A DNA stretch of 6,107 nucleotides. Source: Gammaproteobacteria bacterium. Its GTDB lineage: Bacteria; Pseudomonadota; Gammaproteobacteria; Pseudomonadales; Pseudohongiellaceae. The notes beneath the pieces were generated by a model. The model worked only from the letters and a program-made list of their open reading frames with translations. It was not told where the DNA came from and did not search any database. Of the stretch, positions 1 through 6,004 are shown in pieces. The stretch spans positions 7,087-13,193 of the forward strand of contig NYWC01000080.1 of NCBI GenBank assembly GCA_002684935.1, in the 5' to 3' direction. Positions within the stretch are counted from its first letter, which is position 1. Each line of letters begins with the position of its first letter. The position numbers and the translations under genes are program-made.

Positions 1-106
1 TGTTGCCGCTATCACAGAAGCTACGGTCATTGGCCTGAGCCGGAGCCGGGATTAAGGCGAGGATTATTACTGCGCTTGCCAGTTGTCCGTACAGTGTCGC
101 TTTCAT
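1..106 (-). CDS. N-terminal fragment of a secreted protein of unknown function
   Basis: Reading leftward from the ATG at 106-104, the frame stays open for 35 codons to the window edge, so only the N-terminus is visible. It begins MKATLYGQLASAVIILAL and continues through a Pro/Ala-rich stretch to AQA-NDRSFCDSGN. That is a textbook Sec signal peptide: a Lys at position 3, a hydrophobic core at about residues 9-20, and an A-Q-A cleavage site after about residue 25. The mature part seen is only ten residues with one Cys, too short to assign a family. There is no lipobox in the visible part. The start is supported by AAGGAT about 9 bases upstream (minus strand), immediately preceded by a small dyad. 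It lies 111 bp downstream of the SnoaL-like gene on the same strand, so it could be co-transcribed or have its own promoter in that gap. Function cannot be stated. Confidence 0.75.
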   Translation of the reverse strand, partial: MKATLYGQLASAVIILALIPAPAQANDRSFCDSGN

Positions 107-111
107 GGTGG

Positions 112-117
112 TTTTAT
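112..117 (-). promoter_or_regulatory. Ribosome binding site of the left-edge secreted protein gene
   Basis: On the minus strand AAGGAT lies about 9 bases before the ATG at 106. It fixes the start of the truncated secreted protein, which is otherwise known only from its signal peptide. Confidence 0.6.
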
Positions 118-121
118 CCTT

Positions 122-135
122 ACAGTTTGCACTGT
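122..135 (-). other. Small dyad / RNA hairpin next to the ribosome binding site
   Basis: The minus strand reads ACAGT-GCAA-ACTGT: a perfect 5-bp inverted repeat around a four-base loop. As RNA, the loop GCAA is of the GNRA tetraloop class, which stabilises short stems. The element lies a few bases upstream of the AAGGAT ribosome binding site of the secreted protein gene, so it could be a leader hairpin or, as DNA, a short operator-like dyad. A 5-bp stem can occur by chance, and no trans-acting factor is suggested by the window. Confidence 0.3.
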
Positions 136-217
136 GGGAGAAAGTATCGCCCGAAAAAGCTGAACGTAGGGTGAATTGGGGAAGCGATTTATTTTGTTGG
201 ATTAGTCCTTTGGAAGG

Positions 218-592
218 CTAGGAAAGTGCGGCCAACAATCCAGCAGCAGCAGCTGTATCGACGTACTCCCGCAGCTGCACAATCTTGCCATCTTCCACAT
301 CGGCCACCACACAAGCCATGAAATGCAATTCACTGCCATCTGCCAGGGTACCCTTAATCGCATGCTCTTCGACGAAACCATTGCCAGTGTCGCTGCGAAT
401 TGCATCTTCATAGCGAAAATCTGATACCACCGCGGTGACCGCCTGAGAGAATTGAATCAGGGTTTCCAGGCCGAATTCGTTGTTCAGATTCTGGCGGGCT
501 TTGAATGTTGGTGCGCACAGATGTCGGACCGTATCCATGTCTCCACTGGCAAAAGCTGCAAACAGTGCGCCGGCAATTTGTTCATTATTCAT
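218..592 (-). CDS. SnoaL-like / NTF2-fold protein
   Basis: A 124-residue cytoplasmic protein with no signal peptide or membrane segment. The order of elements fits the SnoaL-like (nuclear transport factor 2-like, ketosteroid isomerase-like) fold: an N-terminal helix (NNEQIAGALFAAFASGDMD), a region with the usual shape of helix, 'AP.F..R' segment and second helix, then strands including VEEHAIKGTLADGSEL, HFMACVVADVEDGKIVQLREY and a final YVDTAAAAGLLAAL. The 'DGKIVQLREYVDTA' ending is very typical of this family. Members bind small hydrophobic ligands or act as cyclases, isomerases or hydrolases, and many have no known function; here the substrate is unknown. His76 in EEHAIKGT and the Asp of YVDTA are candidate pocket residues (inference). 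The start is backed by GAAGGA 8-9 bases upstream. It follows the SRAP gene by 53 bp on the same strand, so the two may be co-transcribed. Confidence 0.85.
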   Translation of the reverse strand: MNNEQIAGALFAAFASGDMDTVRHLCAPTFKARQNLNNEFGLETLIQFSQAVTAVVSDFRYEDAIRSDTGNGFVEEHAIKGTLADGSELHFMACVVADVEDGKIVQLREYVDTAAAAGLLAALS

Positions 593-600
593 TTACACAT

Positions 601-606
601 CCTTCC
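601..606 (-). promoter_or_regulatory. Ribosome binding site of the SnoaL-like gene
   Basis: The minus strand has GAAGGA about 8 bases before the ATG at 592. This good Shine-Dalgarno match, lying between the SRAP stop and the SnoaL-like start, supports the chosen start and independent initiation on a possible shared transcript. Confidence 0.6.
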
Positions 607-623
607 ATATTGATATTCATGGC

Positions 624-640
624 AGCTGAAACTGTCAGCT
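624..640 (-). other. Intercistronic hairpin between SRAP and SnoaL-like genes
   Basis: A perfect 6-bp inverted repeat, AGCTGA / TCAGCT with a 5-base loop, begins 5 bases after the SRAP stop codon (minus strand). It is not followed by a run of U, so it is not a classical intrinsic terminator. It could be a weak pause or mRNA-stabilising hairpin between two co-transcribed genes, or chance. Confidence 0.25.
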
Positions 641-645
641 CACGG

Positions 646-1323
646 TTAACTCTTCAGCAGGAAAGCATCTTCACTTGGGTCCCACTTACTGGGTTTATTG
701 ATGCGGGTAACCTTCATCGGCTTGAGAATTTTTGGCGCAAGCACCGACTCAAACTCTTCTACAGCGTCAAACTCGGGGTCCAGCCACTTGTTGATTAGCT
801 CCTCGTCTTCAAAATCCAGCATTAGCGGCATGGATTTTGGATGAATGTTGCCCCATTGTGGCGACAGGGGTGGAAGGGTAATGATGGACGCAGAGTAAAC
901 CAGCTCACCGGTTTCATGTTTGAGATGCGCCTTGTAGAGGCCACCAAAAGCAATCGCCGAATCTTCCAACTCAATCATGTGATAAGTCTTCTTATCACCC
1001 AGACCTTCAACAAAGGCGCTGGCCGGAATGATACAGCGGGACTCACGGAAAGGCTTGTAGGAGATGCCGCGCTTGTTATCCAGTTTGTCTGAGCGCGAGT
1101 TAAAGCTGGCGTACTTGTAGTTGGGTGTCAGCGTGTCGTGATCCAGAAACAACCACCAGGTCGCCTCCGATACTTTCCTTTTACCCTCGCTATCGCGAAT
1201 GATTGCGATGCGGCCACCCGGAGCAATGTCATGACTGGTATGACTCGCCTGCAGGCTGATGCCCAGAGACTCGCATAGCCACTGCACTTCGGGGCTGTCG
1301 ATCAGATTGAAGCGTCCGCACAT
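646..1323 (-). CDS. SRAP-family abasic-site DNA-protein crosslinking protein (YedK/HMCES-like)
   Basis: This 225-residue protein (E. coli YedK is about 222) belongs to the SOS response-associated peptidase (SRAP) family. Family knowledge: after removal of Met1, Cys2 attacks abasic sites in single-stranded DNA and forms a stable thiazolidine crosslink that shields the lesion; it can also cleave itself off. All the catalytic positions are visible: MCGRF with Cys2, Asn75 and Arg77 in FNSRSD, Glu106 in AFVEGLG, and His161 in IHPKSMPLML. The RCIIPASAF block before Glu106 is also characteristic. The start at 1323 is required because Cys must be residue 2. The frame is open further upstream to 1467, but that extension would bury the catalytic Cys and overlap the signal peptide of the divergent esterase. 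The upstream ribosome site is weak (GCGGAAAAGCA before ATG). I see no LexA-box-like dyad upstream, despite the family name. A SnoaL-like gene follows 53 bp downstream. Confidence 0.93.
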   Translation of the reverse strand: MCGRFNLIDSPEVQWLCESLGISLQASHTSHDIAPGGRIAIIRDSEGKRKVSEATWWLFLDHDTLTPNYKYASFNSRSDKLDNKRGISYKPFRESRCIIPASAFVEGLGDKKTYHMIELEDSAIAFGGLYKAHLKHETGELVYSASIITLPPLSPQWGNIHPKSMPLMLDFEDEELINKWLDPEFDAVEEFESVLAPKILKPMKVTRINKPSKWDPSEDAFLLKS

Positions 1324-1417
1324 TGCTTTTCCGCTTGGGGGAATAGTAAAGTCCAAGTGTTCCTCACCGGACTCATCCCAAGAGTTTGCTTTATACAAAA
1401 ACAACAAGGGAATCGCC
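1324..1417. promoter_or_regulatory. Divergent promoter region between SRAP and esterase genes
   Basis: The two genes start back to back with 94 bp between them, so both promoters should lie here or extend slightly into the coding starts. The only clear AT-rich -10-like sequence is TTTATACA at about 1391-1397 (plus strand), which reads TGTATAAA on the other strand and could therefore serve either direction. No good -35 partner at 16-18 bases was found for either strand, so exact promoters are not called. Confidence 0.4.
1405..1411 (+). promoter_or_regulatory. Ribosome binding site deciding the esterase start
   Basis: CAAGGGA lies about 6 bases before the ATG at 1418. It decides between this start and an upstream in-frame ATG at 1259, since the 1418 start also begins a proper signal peptide. 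Confidence 0.6.
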
Positions 1418-3076
1418 ATGAAAAGAGCAATCCAACGCACCCAAACCCTCATGTCGCATGTCCTCACGGCTGGGATGCTGCTGTCTGCTTCTGTGTCAGC
1501 GCAAGGGTCACCTGAACAAACTTCTCGCTGTGAAGACCTGCTGGATCTGCGCAGTCTTACTCTGACCCGCGCCGAAATCGCGGAAAACCCTGAGGACGGT
1601 TCTGACTATTGCTACGTGCGCGGCATCATCAGCCCCGCAATTCACTTTCATGCGCAGCTGCCCCTGCCTGCAAACTGGAATGGCCGCTTCCTGCAGTGGG
1701 GCGATGGCGGCAAGGACGGCGACCTCGATTTCGCCAACCATCGGGTGGCCGAGGGCTATGCCGTAACCAACAGCAACATGGGACATGACAACGGCGTTGA
1801 GCCAGGGGCTTCCTTTGCATTCAACAATCGGCAGGCCGAAATCGATTTTGGCTACCGTGCCGTGCACCTGACCGTGGTCGCAGGCAAACGCCTGGTGCGG
1901 GAGTACTATGGCGACACCGCCGAATATTCCTACTTCGAGGGTTGTTCTCAGGGAGGGCGACAAGCTTTCATGTCAGCACAGCGCTACCCACAGGATTTCG
2001 ATGGCATCATCGCTGGCGCACCGGCATTCAACTACCAGGGTCTCAATGCTGCCGGCACCTGGAATCTGCAGCGAGTGTTCCGCGACAACCTTGTCGGCAA
2101 CCTCGCGGTGGACACCGATGGCGATGGCAGCTACGACAGTCTTGGCCTGGTTAATGTTTTGCACGAGAAAGTGCTGGAGAAATGTGACGCCAACGATGGC
2201 GTGCAGGATGGAGTAATTAATGACCCGTTGAGCTGCGACTTCAATCCAGCGGTGGATCTCTCAGACGCCATGTGCCCTTCCGGCTCCAGCACCGACAGCT
2301 GCTTTACTACGGCGCAATTGCAGACCATTAATCATCTCTACAACGGCCCCAGTGATGACTCCGGGCGCGCTGTTTATCCAGGCAAGATGTTCGGCTCCGA
2401 AACCCGCTGGCCCGGCTATTACATCCCCTGGGAAGGCAACAACATGGGACCATCTAAGCTTATGGGTGTTGCCGGTGATCACATGAACTACCTTTTCTAT
2501 GAAGAAGATCCAGGTGTCACAGTTCCCGATGTGCGCGATCTGAATTACCAGGCCAAAACTACAGGCGTCATGCCGGAATTTCACTGGATCGACTGGAACA
2601 TCAATGATTTCTTTTCCGGTAAAGGCGATCTAATGAAGTCAATCACCGACGCTAACGATCCTGACCTGTCGCGTTACCTGGTTGATGCGGGTGGCAAAAT
2701 GTTGATCTACCACGGCCTGGTGGACACCCTGATTATCGCCACTGATACCATCAACTATTACAACGAAATGGTGAGTCAGACATTTGCTGGCAGTATGGCC
2801 GAGGCGCAAGATCACGCCCGTATGTTTCTAGCTCCCGGCATGGGTCACTGTCGTGGCGGTCCTGGCCCCGACACTTGGGATAAGCTGGTACCGCTGGTGG
2901 AATGGGTCGAGAACGGCAATGCACCTGACAGCGTAATCGCCACCCACAGCACTGCGGGTGAGGTAGACAACGAGAGACCGCTTTGTGTCTATCCCCAGCA
3001 GGCACGCTATGTCGGGCCAGCAGGTGGTGCCGATGATACCGCCAACTGGCAGGCTGCAAATTTTCAGTGTCAGTAG
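1418..3076 (+). CDS. Secreted tannase/feruloyl esterase-family hydrolase (MHETase-like architecture)
   Basis: A 552-residue exported serine esterase of the tannase family (alpha/beta hydrolase with a large lid). Residues 1-28 form a Sec signal peptide ending V-S-A before Gln29, so the enzyme acts in the periplasm or outside. The family CS-D-HC motif is complete: Cys176-Ser177 in EGCSQGGRQ (nucleophile elbow), Asp436 in HGLVDTLI, and His477-Cys478 in GMGHCRGG. Ser177/Asp436/His477 is the predicted triad, with Cys176-Cys478 bridged under it. A calcium loop is seen at 256-267 (CDANDGVQDGVI). A lid of about 180-250 residues lies between Ser177 and Asp436. The ten mature Cys (38, 65, 176, 256, 273, 286, 295, 478, 523, 551) pair by position with the five disulfides I recall for Ideonella MHETase. 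Family substrates include gallate, feruloyl and mono-hydroxyethyl terephthalate esters; the actual substrate is unknown. An extra Asp-rich segment (VDTDGDGSYD, 231-240) precedes the calcium loop. It is divergent from SRAP and 223 bp upstream of the CHRD gene. Confidence 0.92.
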   Translation: MKRAIQRTQTLMSHVLTAGMLLSASVSAQGSPEQTSRCEDLLDLRSLTLTRAEIAENPEDGSDYCYVRGIISPAIHFHAQLPLPANWNGRFLQWGDGGKDGDLDFANHRVAEGYAVTNSNMGHDNGVEPGASFAFNNRQAEIDFGYRAVHLTVVAGKRLVREYYGDTAEYSYFEGCSQGGRQAFMSAQRYPQDFDGIIAGAPAFNYQGLNAAGTWNLQRVFRDNLVGNLAVDTDGDGSYDSLGLVNVLHEKVLEKCDANDGVQDGVINDPLSCDFNPAVDLSDAMCPSGSSTDSCFTTAQLQTINHLYNGPSDDSGRAVYPGKMFGSETRWPGYYIPWEGNNMGPSKLMGVAGDHMNYLFYEEDPGVTVPDVRDLNYQAKTTGVMPEFHWIDWNINDFFSGKGDLMKSITDANDPDLSRYLVDAGGKMLIYHGLVDTLIIATDTINYYNEMVSQTFAGSMAEAQDHARMFLAPGMGHCRGGPGPDTWDKLVPLVEWVENGNAPDSVIATHSTAGEVDNERPLCVYPQQARYVGPAGGADDTANWQAANFQCQ

Positions 3077-3275
3077 CCAATAATGCCTAAACTGAGCTCA
3101 AGCATTTCGTCTGTAGCGGACCCTTAGTAAACCTGAGCACTACTTTGCCATTAGCGCAAAATTAGGCTATTTGATCAGGTGAGTAATCCGATATTGTGCC
3201 AGACACAAGGGGGAAGAGTGGGTCGAACTTTGAATAATTATGGAATACTGTTAGCTTTCTATTTGAGAGAGTCCG

Positions 3276-3281
3276 TATAAC
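3276..3281 (+). promoter_or_regulatory. Possible -10 element upstream of the CHRD gene
   Basis: TATAAC matches the sigma-70 -10 consensus at five of six positions, but the region 16-19 bases upstream offers only poor -35 matches (e.g. TTAGCT). It would give a very short leader just before the AAGAGG ribosome site. Weak call. Confidence 0.2.
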
Positions 3282-3288
3282 AAGAGCC

Positions 3289-3294
3289 AAGAGG
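3289..3294 (+). promoter_or_regulatory. Ribosome binding site of the CHRD gene
   Basis: AAGAGG lies 5 bases before the ATG at 3300 and supports that start, which also opens a signal peptide. Confidence 0.6.
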
Positions 3295-3299
3295 TAACT

Positions 3300-3746
3300 A
3301 TGAAACCCGGCCGCATTTTCACTTTTTGTCTTTCATTATTTCTGCTGACTATGGGTACCTTGGGTTTCGCCCAAGAAGTTTTCCGCGCCCGACTGTCACC
3401 CATGCCGACTACTCCGCAGACTGTCACAGAAATTCTCGGTGAGGGTGAGGTAATCCTTACCCTCAGCGACAATACGCTGGAGGTCAGCGGGAACTTTACT
3501 GGAATGAGTTCCATTGCCACCGGTGCTCACCTACACAACGGACCGCCGGCACAACCCGGCCCTGTGGTTCACACCCTGGAGATTAATCAAGCCACCAGCG
3601 GCGAGATTAGCGCAAGCCTGGAGCTCACGGATGAACAAGTCGAAGCGCTCCAGAACAATGCGCTTTATGTGCAAGTTCATAGCGTCAATAATACGCCGGG
3701 TGAGTTGCGGGGATGGATTTTCCTGCGTAGCCACTTCGATAACTAG
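3300..3746 (+). CDS. Small secreted CHRD-domain protein
   Basis: A 148-residue exported protein. Residues 1-24 are a Sec signal peptide (MKPGR, hydrophobic core, then LGFA before Gln25). The mature part, about 124 residues, is a single CHRD domain, the beta-rich module first named in chordin and common in secreted bacterial proteins. Diagnostic features are FRARLSP at the start, EGEVILTLSDNTLEVSG, GAHLHNGP with His77 and His79, then LYVQVHSVNNTPGELRGWI near the end, where His127 and the GELRG turn are highly typical. The biochemical role of bacterial CHRD domains is poorly known; the conserved His residues invite a metal- or ligand-binding guess, which is inference only. It is followed 46 bp later, same strand, by a cytochrome c/PQQ dehydrogenase lipoprotein, so the two are probably one operon and share the periplasm. 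It could be an accessory or scaffold for that enzyme, but nothing proves this. Confidence 0.9.
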   Translation: MKPGRIFTFCLSLFLLTMGTLGFAQEVFRARLSPMPTTPQTVTEILGEGEVILTLSDNTLEVSGNFTGMSSIATGAHLHNGPPAQPGPVVHTLEINQATSGEISASLELTDEQVEALQNNALYVQVHSVNNTPGELRGWIFLRSHFDN

Positions 3747-3792
3747 TAGTAAGCTGCCCTCGAGAAAGCTGAAAGCCCCAAAAGAGTTCCTT

Positions 3793-5976
3793 ATGAAAAC
3801 AACCCAACAGCACAAAACCTTACTGCCTGGAAAATCAATCAAGCTTGCCGCCGCAACACTTGGTTTTGCCGTATTAACCGCCTGCGGAGGAGAAGAGCCG
3901 TCAAGCACGGCAATTGAAGTTGCGACTACCCCACCGGTTTCAGCCGAGACTAGTGCAGTCACAGCGGCTGTTTCTTTTGATACCCAGGCCGACTCAGGTG
4001 CGGATCTCTATGAATTGAATTGCGCAGTCTGCCATGGCGGTAACCTGGAAGGGACCACCCTGGGACCCCTGCTGTCGGGCAGTAGCTTCATACAGCGCTG
4101 GGGTGGACAGACCCCCGCTCTACTGCTGGGCAATATCCAGGCAAATATGCCGCCGGGCGGAAATGAAAGTCTGACCGAGGGCAACTATATCGATATTGTT
4201 GCCCATATTCTCAGCGTGAATGGTGTGGACAGCGTAGTGGCTGCGCTAACAGCGGAAACGGATTTCGAGATTTCTGACAATATCTCGCGAGCCGTGGCGC
4301 GCCGAGAACGGGCGGAACCACCGGCACCTGAAGGATTAACCGTTGCCGGAAACACCGAGGATTTTGTGCCCTTTGTCCCGCTTAGCGATGCCATGTTGAG
4401 AGACCCCAGCCCCAATGACTGGCCCATGCATCGTCGCAACTATTACGCCCACTCCTACAGCCCGCTCGATCAGATCGACAAGAACAATGTGGGCAACCTG
4501 ACCCTTGAGTGGGTCTGGAATATGCATGAGGGCGACTCGGAACCAGCGCCACTAGTCTACAACGGGATTGTCTACCTGATTAATCCCGGTAACGTTATCC
4601 AGGCGCTGGATGGCAAAACTGGCGAACTCATCTGGGAGCACTGGAGTGGCCCAGCCAATCGCCAGGACATGCGGAATATTGCGATGTACGAGGACAAGAT
4701 CATCCAGGCCACCACGGATGCCCGCCTGGTTGCTCTGGATGCGCGCACCGGTGAGCAGGTATGGGAAGCTGTAGTTGCGGATAACAGCAAGGGCTTTTCG
4801 AATTCTTCGGGGCCTATAGTCGCAGATGGCAAGGTCATCCTGGGGCTTGCAGGCTGCGCACGCTATATCCCTGAGGACTGCTACATCAGCGCTTACGACG
4901 CCGATAATGGTGAGTTGCTTTGGCAATTTGAAACTATTGCCGAGATGGGCGAGCCCGGCGGCGACACCTGGGGCGGGCTCGACAACGTCTTTCGCGCCGG
5001 CGGTGAAACCTGGATAACCGGTTCCTACGACCCCGACCTGAAGCTCACCTACTGGGGCACAGCACAGCAGAAGCCCTGGGTGCCGGTATCTCGCCACATG
5101 ACAATTAACGATGTCGGCCTCTACACCAACTCAACGGTTGCGGTCAGCACCGATACCGGCGAGCTGGACTGGTATTTCCAGCACGTGCCAGCTGAAGCAC
5201 TGGATCTGGATGAGGTGTTTGAGCGCGTGCTCATAAATCGTGGCGGTGAGCAGTTGGTTTACTCACTCGGGAAGTACGGCATTCTCTGGAAGAACGACCG
5301 CGTTACGGGCAAGTTCAAAGGCTTTACGGAAACGGTCTTCCAGAATGCCTTCACCCATATCGACCCGGAAACCGGAGAAGTGACCTATCGCGAAGATATC
5401 AAGAATGCCCAGCTTAACGAGTGGACCTCAGCCTGCCCTTCCAGTGCCGGTGGTAAGGACTGGCATTCCATGACCTACCACCCGCCCTCGGGACTGATCA
5501 TTGCGCCCCTGAGCCAGACCTGCCTAGAAAATGCGGCCCGCGAAGTCGCTCTGGTTCAGGGCGGGGGCGGCCTTGCGGCCAGTCGTAAATTTTTCGAGAT
5601 GCCCGGCACCAATGGCAATCTGGGTAAGGTCGGTGCCTACCATGCGGACACCATGGAAGAGGTCTGGAGTCATCAGCAGCGTGCCTCGCTGCACACCGGC
5701 ACGATCTCTACTGGCGGCGGCCTGGTGTTTGTCGGCGACCTGGATCGACGCTTCAAGGCTTTCGATGTGGATACTGGCGATATCCTTTGGGAAACCCGGC
5801 TCGGCACGTCGGTGCAGGGACATCCAGTCTCTTTTGCAATTGATGGCAAACAGTATATTGCAGTGACCACCGCCTTGGGTGGCACCAGCCCACGCACAGT
5901 GCCAGGTGTTATTGCTACGGAGATTACCTATCCGCGGTGGGGTAATGCGATCTACGTTTTTTCTTTACCGGATTAA
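3793..5976 (+). CDS. Outer-membrane-type lipoprotein: N-terminal cytochrome c fused to PQQ-dependent dehydrogenase
   Basis: A 727-residue quinohemoprotein, probably oxidising an alcohol in the periplasm with PQQ and passing electrons to its own heme c. Residues 1-30 are a lipoprotein signal ending LTA-Cys31; Gly at +2 (no Asp) suggests outer-membrane sorting. A Thr/Ala/Ser/Val-rich tether (about 35-65) leads to a cytochrome c domain: CAVCH at 77-81, probable axial Met119 in ANMPPGG. After a linker, a quinoprotein propeller spans about 203-727, with blade signatures ALDGKTGELIW, ALDARTGEQVW, AYDADNGELLW and AFDVDTGDILW. Trp407 (ETWITGSYDP) and Lys494 (GKYGILWKNDRVTG) align with the PQQ-stacking Trp and the Lys/Arg of the family. 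Odd points: no adjacent Cys-Cys anywhere, and the usual Glu and Asn metal ligands look replaced (Ala356, Gln425), while Asp471-Leu-Asp473 holds the catalytic Asp region. Most fused relatives carry cytochrome at the C-terminus. The start at 3793 is chosen for the lipobox; the frame is open further upstream inside the CHRD gene. Substrate unknown. No pqq biosynthesis genes are in the window. Confidence 0.93.
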   Translation: MKTTQQHKTLLPGKSIKLAAATLGFAVLTACGGEEPSSTAIEVATTPPVSAETSAVTAAVSFDTQADSGADLYELNCAVCHGGNLEGTTLGPLLSGSSFIQRWGGQTPALLLGNIQANMPPGGNESLTEGNYIDIVAHILSVNGVDSVVAALTAETDFEISDNISRAVARRERAEPPAPEGLTVAGNTEDFVPFVPLSDAMLRDPSPNDWPMHRRNYYAHSYSPLDQIDKNNVGNLTLEWVWNMHEGDSEPAPLVYNGIVYLINPGNVIQALDGKTGELIWEHWSGPANRQDMRNIAMYEDKIIQATTDARLVALDARTGEQVWEAVVADNSKGFSNSSGPIVADGKVILGLAGCARYIPEDCYISAYDADNGELLWQFETIAEMGEPGGDTWGGLDNVFRAGGETWITGSYDPDLKLTYWGTAQQKPWVPVSRHMTINDVGLYTNSTVAVSTDTGELDWYFQHVPAEALDLDEVFERVLINRGGEQLVYSLGKYGILWKNDRVTGKFKGFTETVFQNAFTHIDPETGEVTYREDIKNAQLNEWTSACPSSAGGKDWHSMTYHPPSGLIIAPLSQTCLENAAREVALVQGGGGLAASRKFFEMPGTNGNLGKVGAYHADTMEEVWSHQQRASLHTGTISTGGGLVFVGDLDRRFKAFDVDTGDILWETRLGTSVQGHPVSFAIDGKQYIAVTTALGGTSPRTVPGVIATEITYPRWGNAIYVFSLPD

Positions 5977-6004
5977 ACGCGAGCTGAACTGAATAGAGAT
6001 CTAG

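Larger units (their letters stand above)
3077..3299 (+). other. Intergenic leader region upstream of the CHRD/PQQ operon
   Basis: This 223-bp AT-richer stretch between the esterase stop and the CHRD start holds no open frame with a credible start and ribosome site. I found no stem followed by a T run, so no intrinsic terminator for the esterase is called. It is long enough for a separate promoter of the CHRD and dehydrogenase genes. Read-through from the esterase remains possible. Confidence 0.4.

Noticed and set aside
200..220. Short inverted repeat CCTT-TGG-AAGG at the end of the SnoaL-like gene
   Set aside because: The stem is 4 bp with no U run, too weak to call a terminator.
585..620. 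Eleven-codon upstream frame overlapping the SnoaL-like start (minus strand)
   Set aside because: No ribosome site precedes its ATG and it is too short to distinguish from chance.
1259..1417. Upstream in-frame ATG extending the esterase by 53 residues
   Set aside because: It overlaps the SRAP start region on the other strand, and the start at 1418 has a ribosome site and a proper signal peptide.
1324..1467. N-terminal extension of the SRAP frame containing a hydrophobic, membrane-like segment
   Set aside because: SRAP proteins need Cys at position 2 after Met; the extension would bury it and lies antisense to the esterase signal peptide and ribosome site.
3085..3180. Possible terminator after the esterase (GCTCA ... 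TGAGC inverted repeat)
   Set aside because: The loop is over 30 bases, the stem only 5 bp, and no T run follows.
3514..3792. Upstream extension of the dehydrogenase frame by 93 codons
   Set aside because: It runs out of frame through the CHRD gene; the lipoprotein signal starting at 3793 defines the N-terminus.
4552..5097. Long minus-strand open frame of 181 codons inside the dehydrogenase gene
   Set aside because: It is an antisense shadow of a strongly coding quinoprotein region and shows no family motif.
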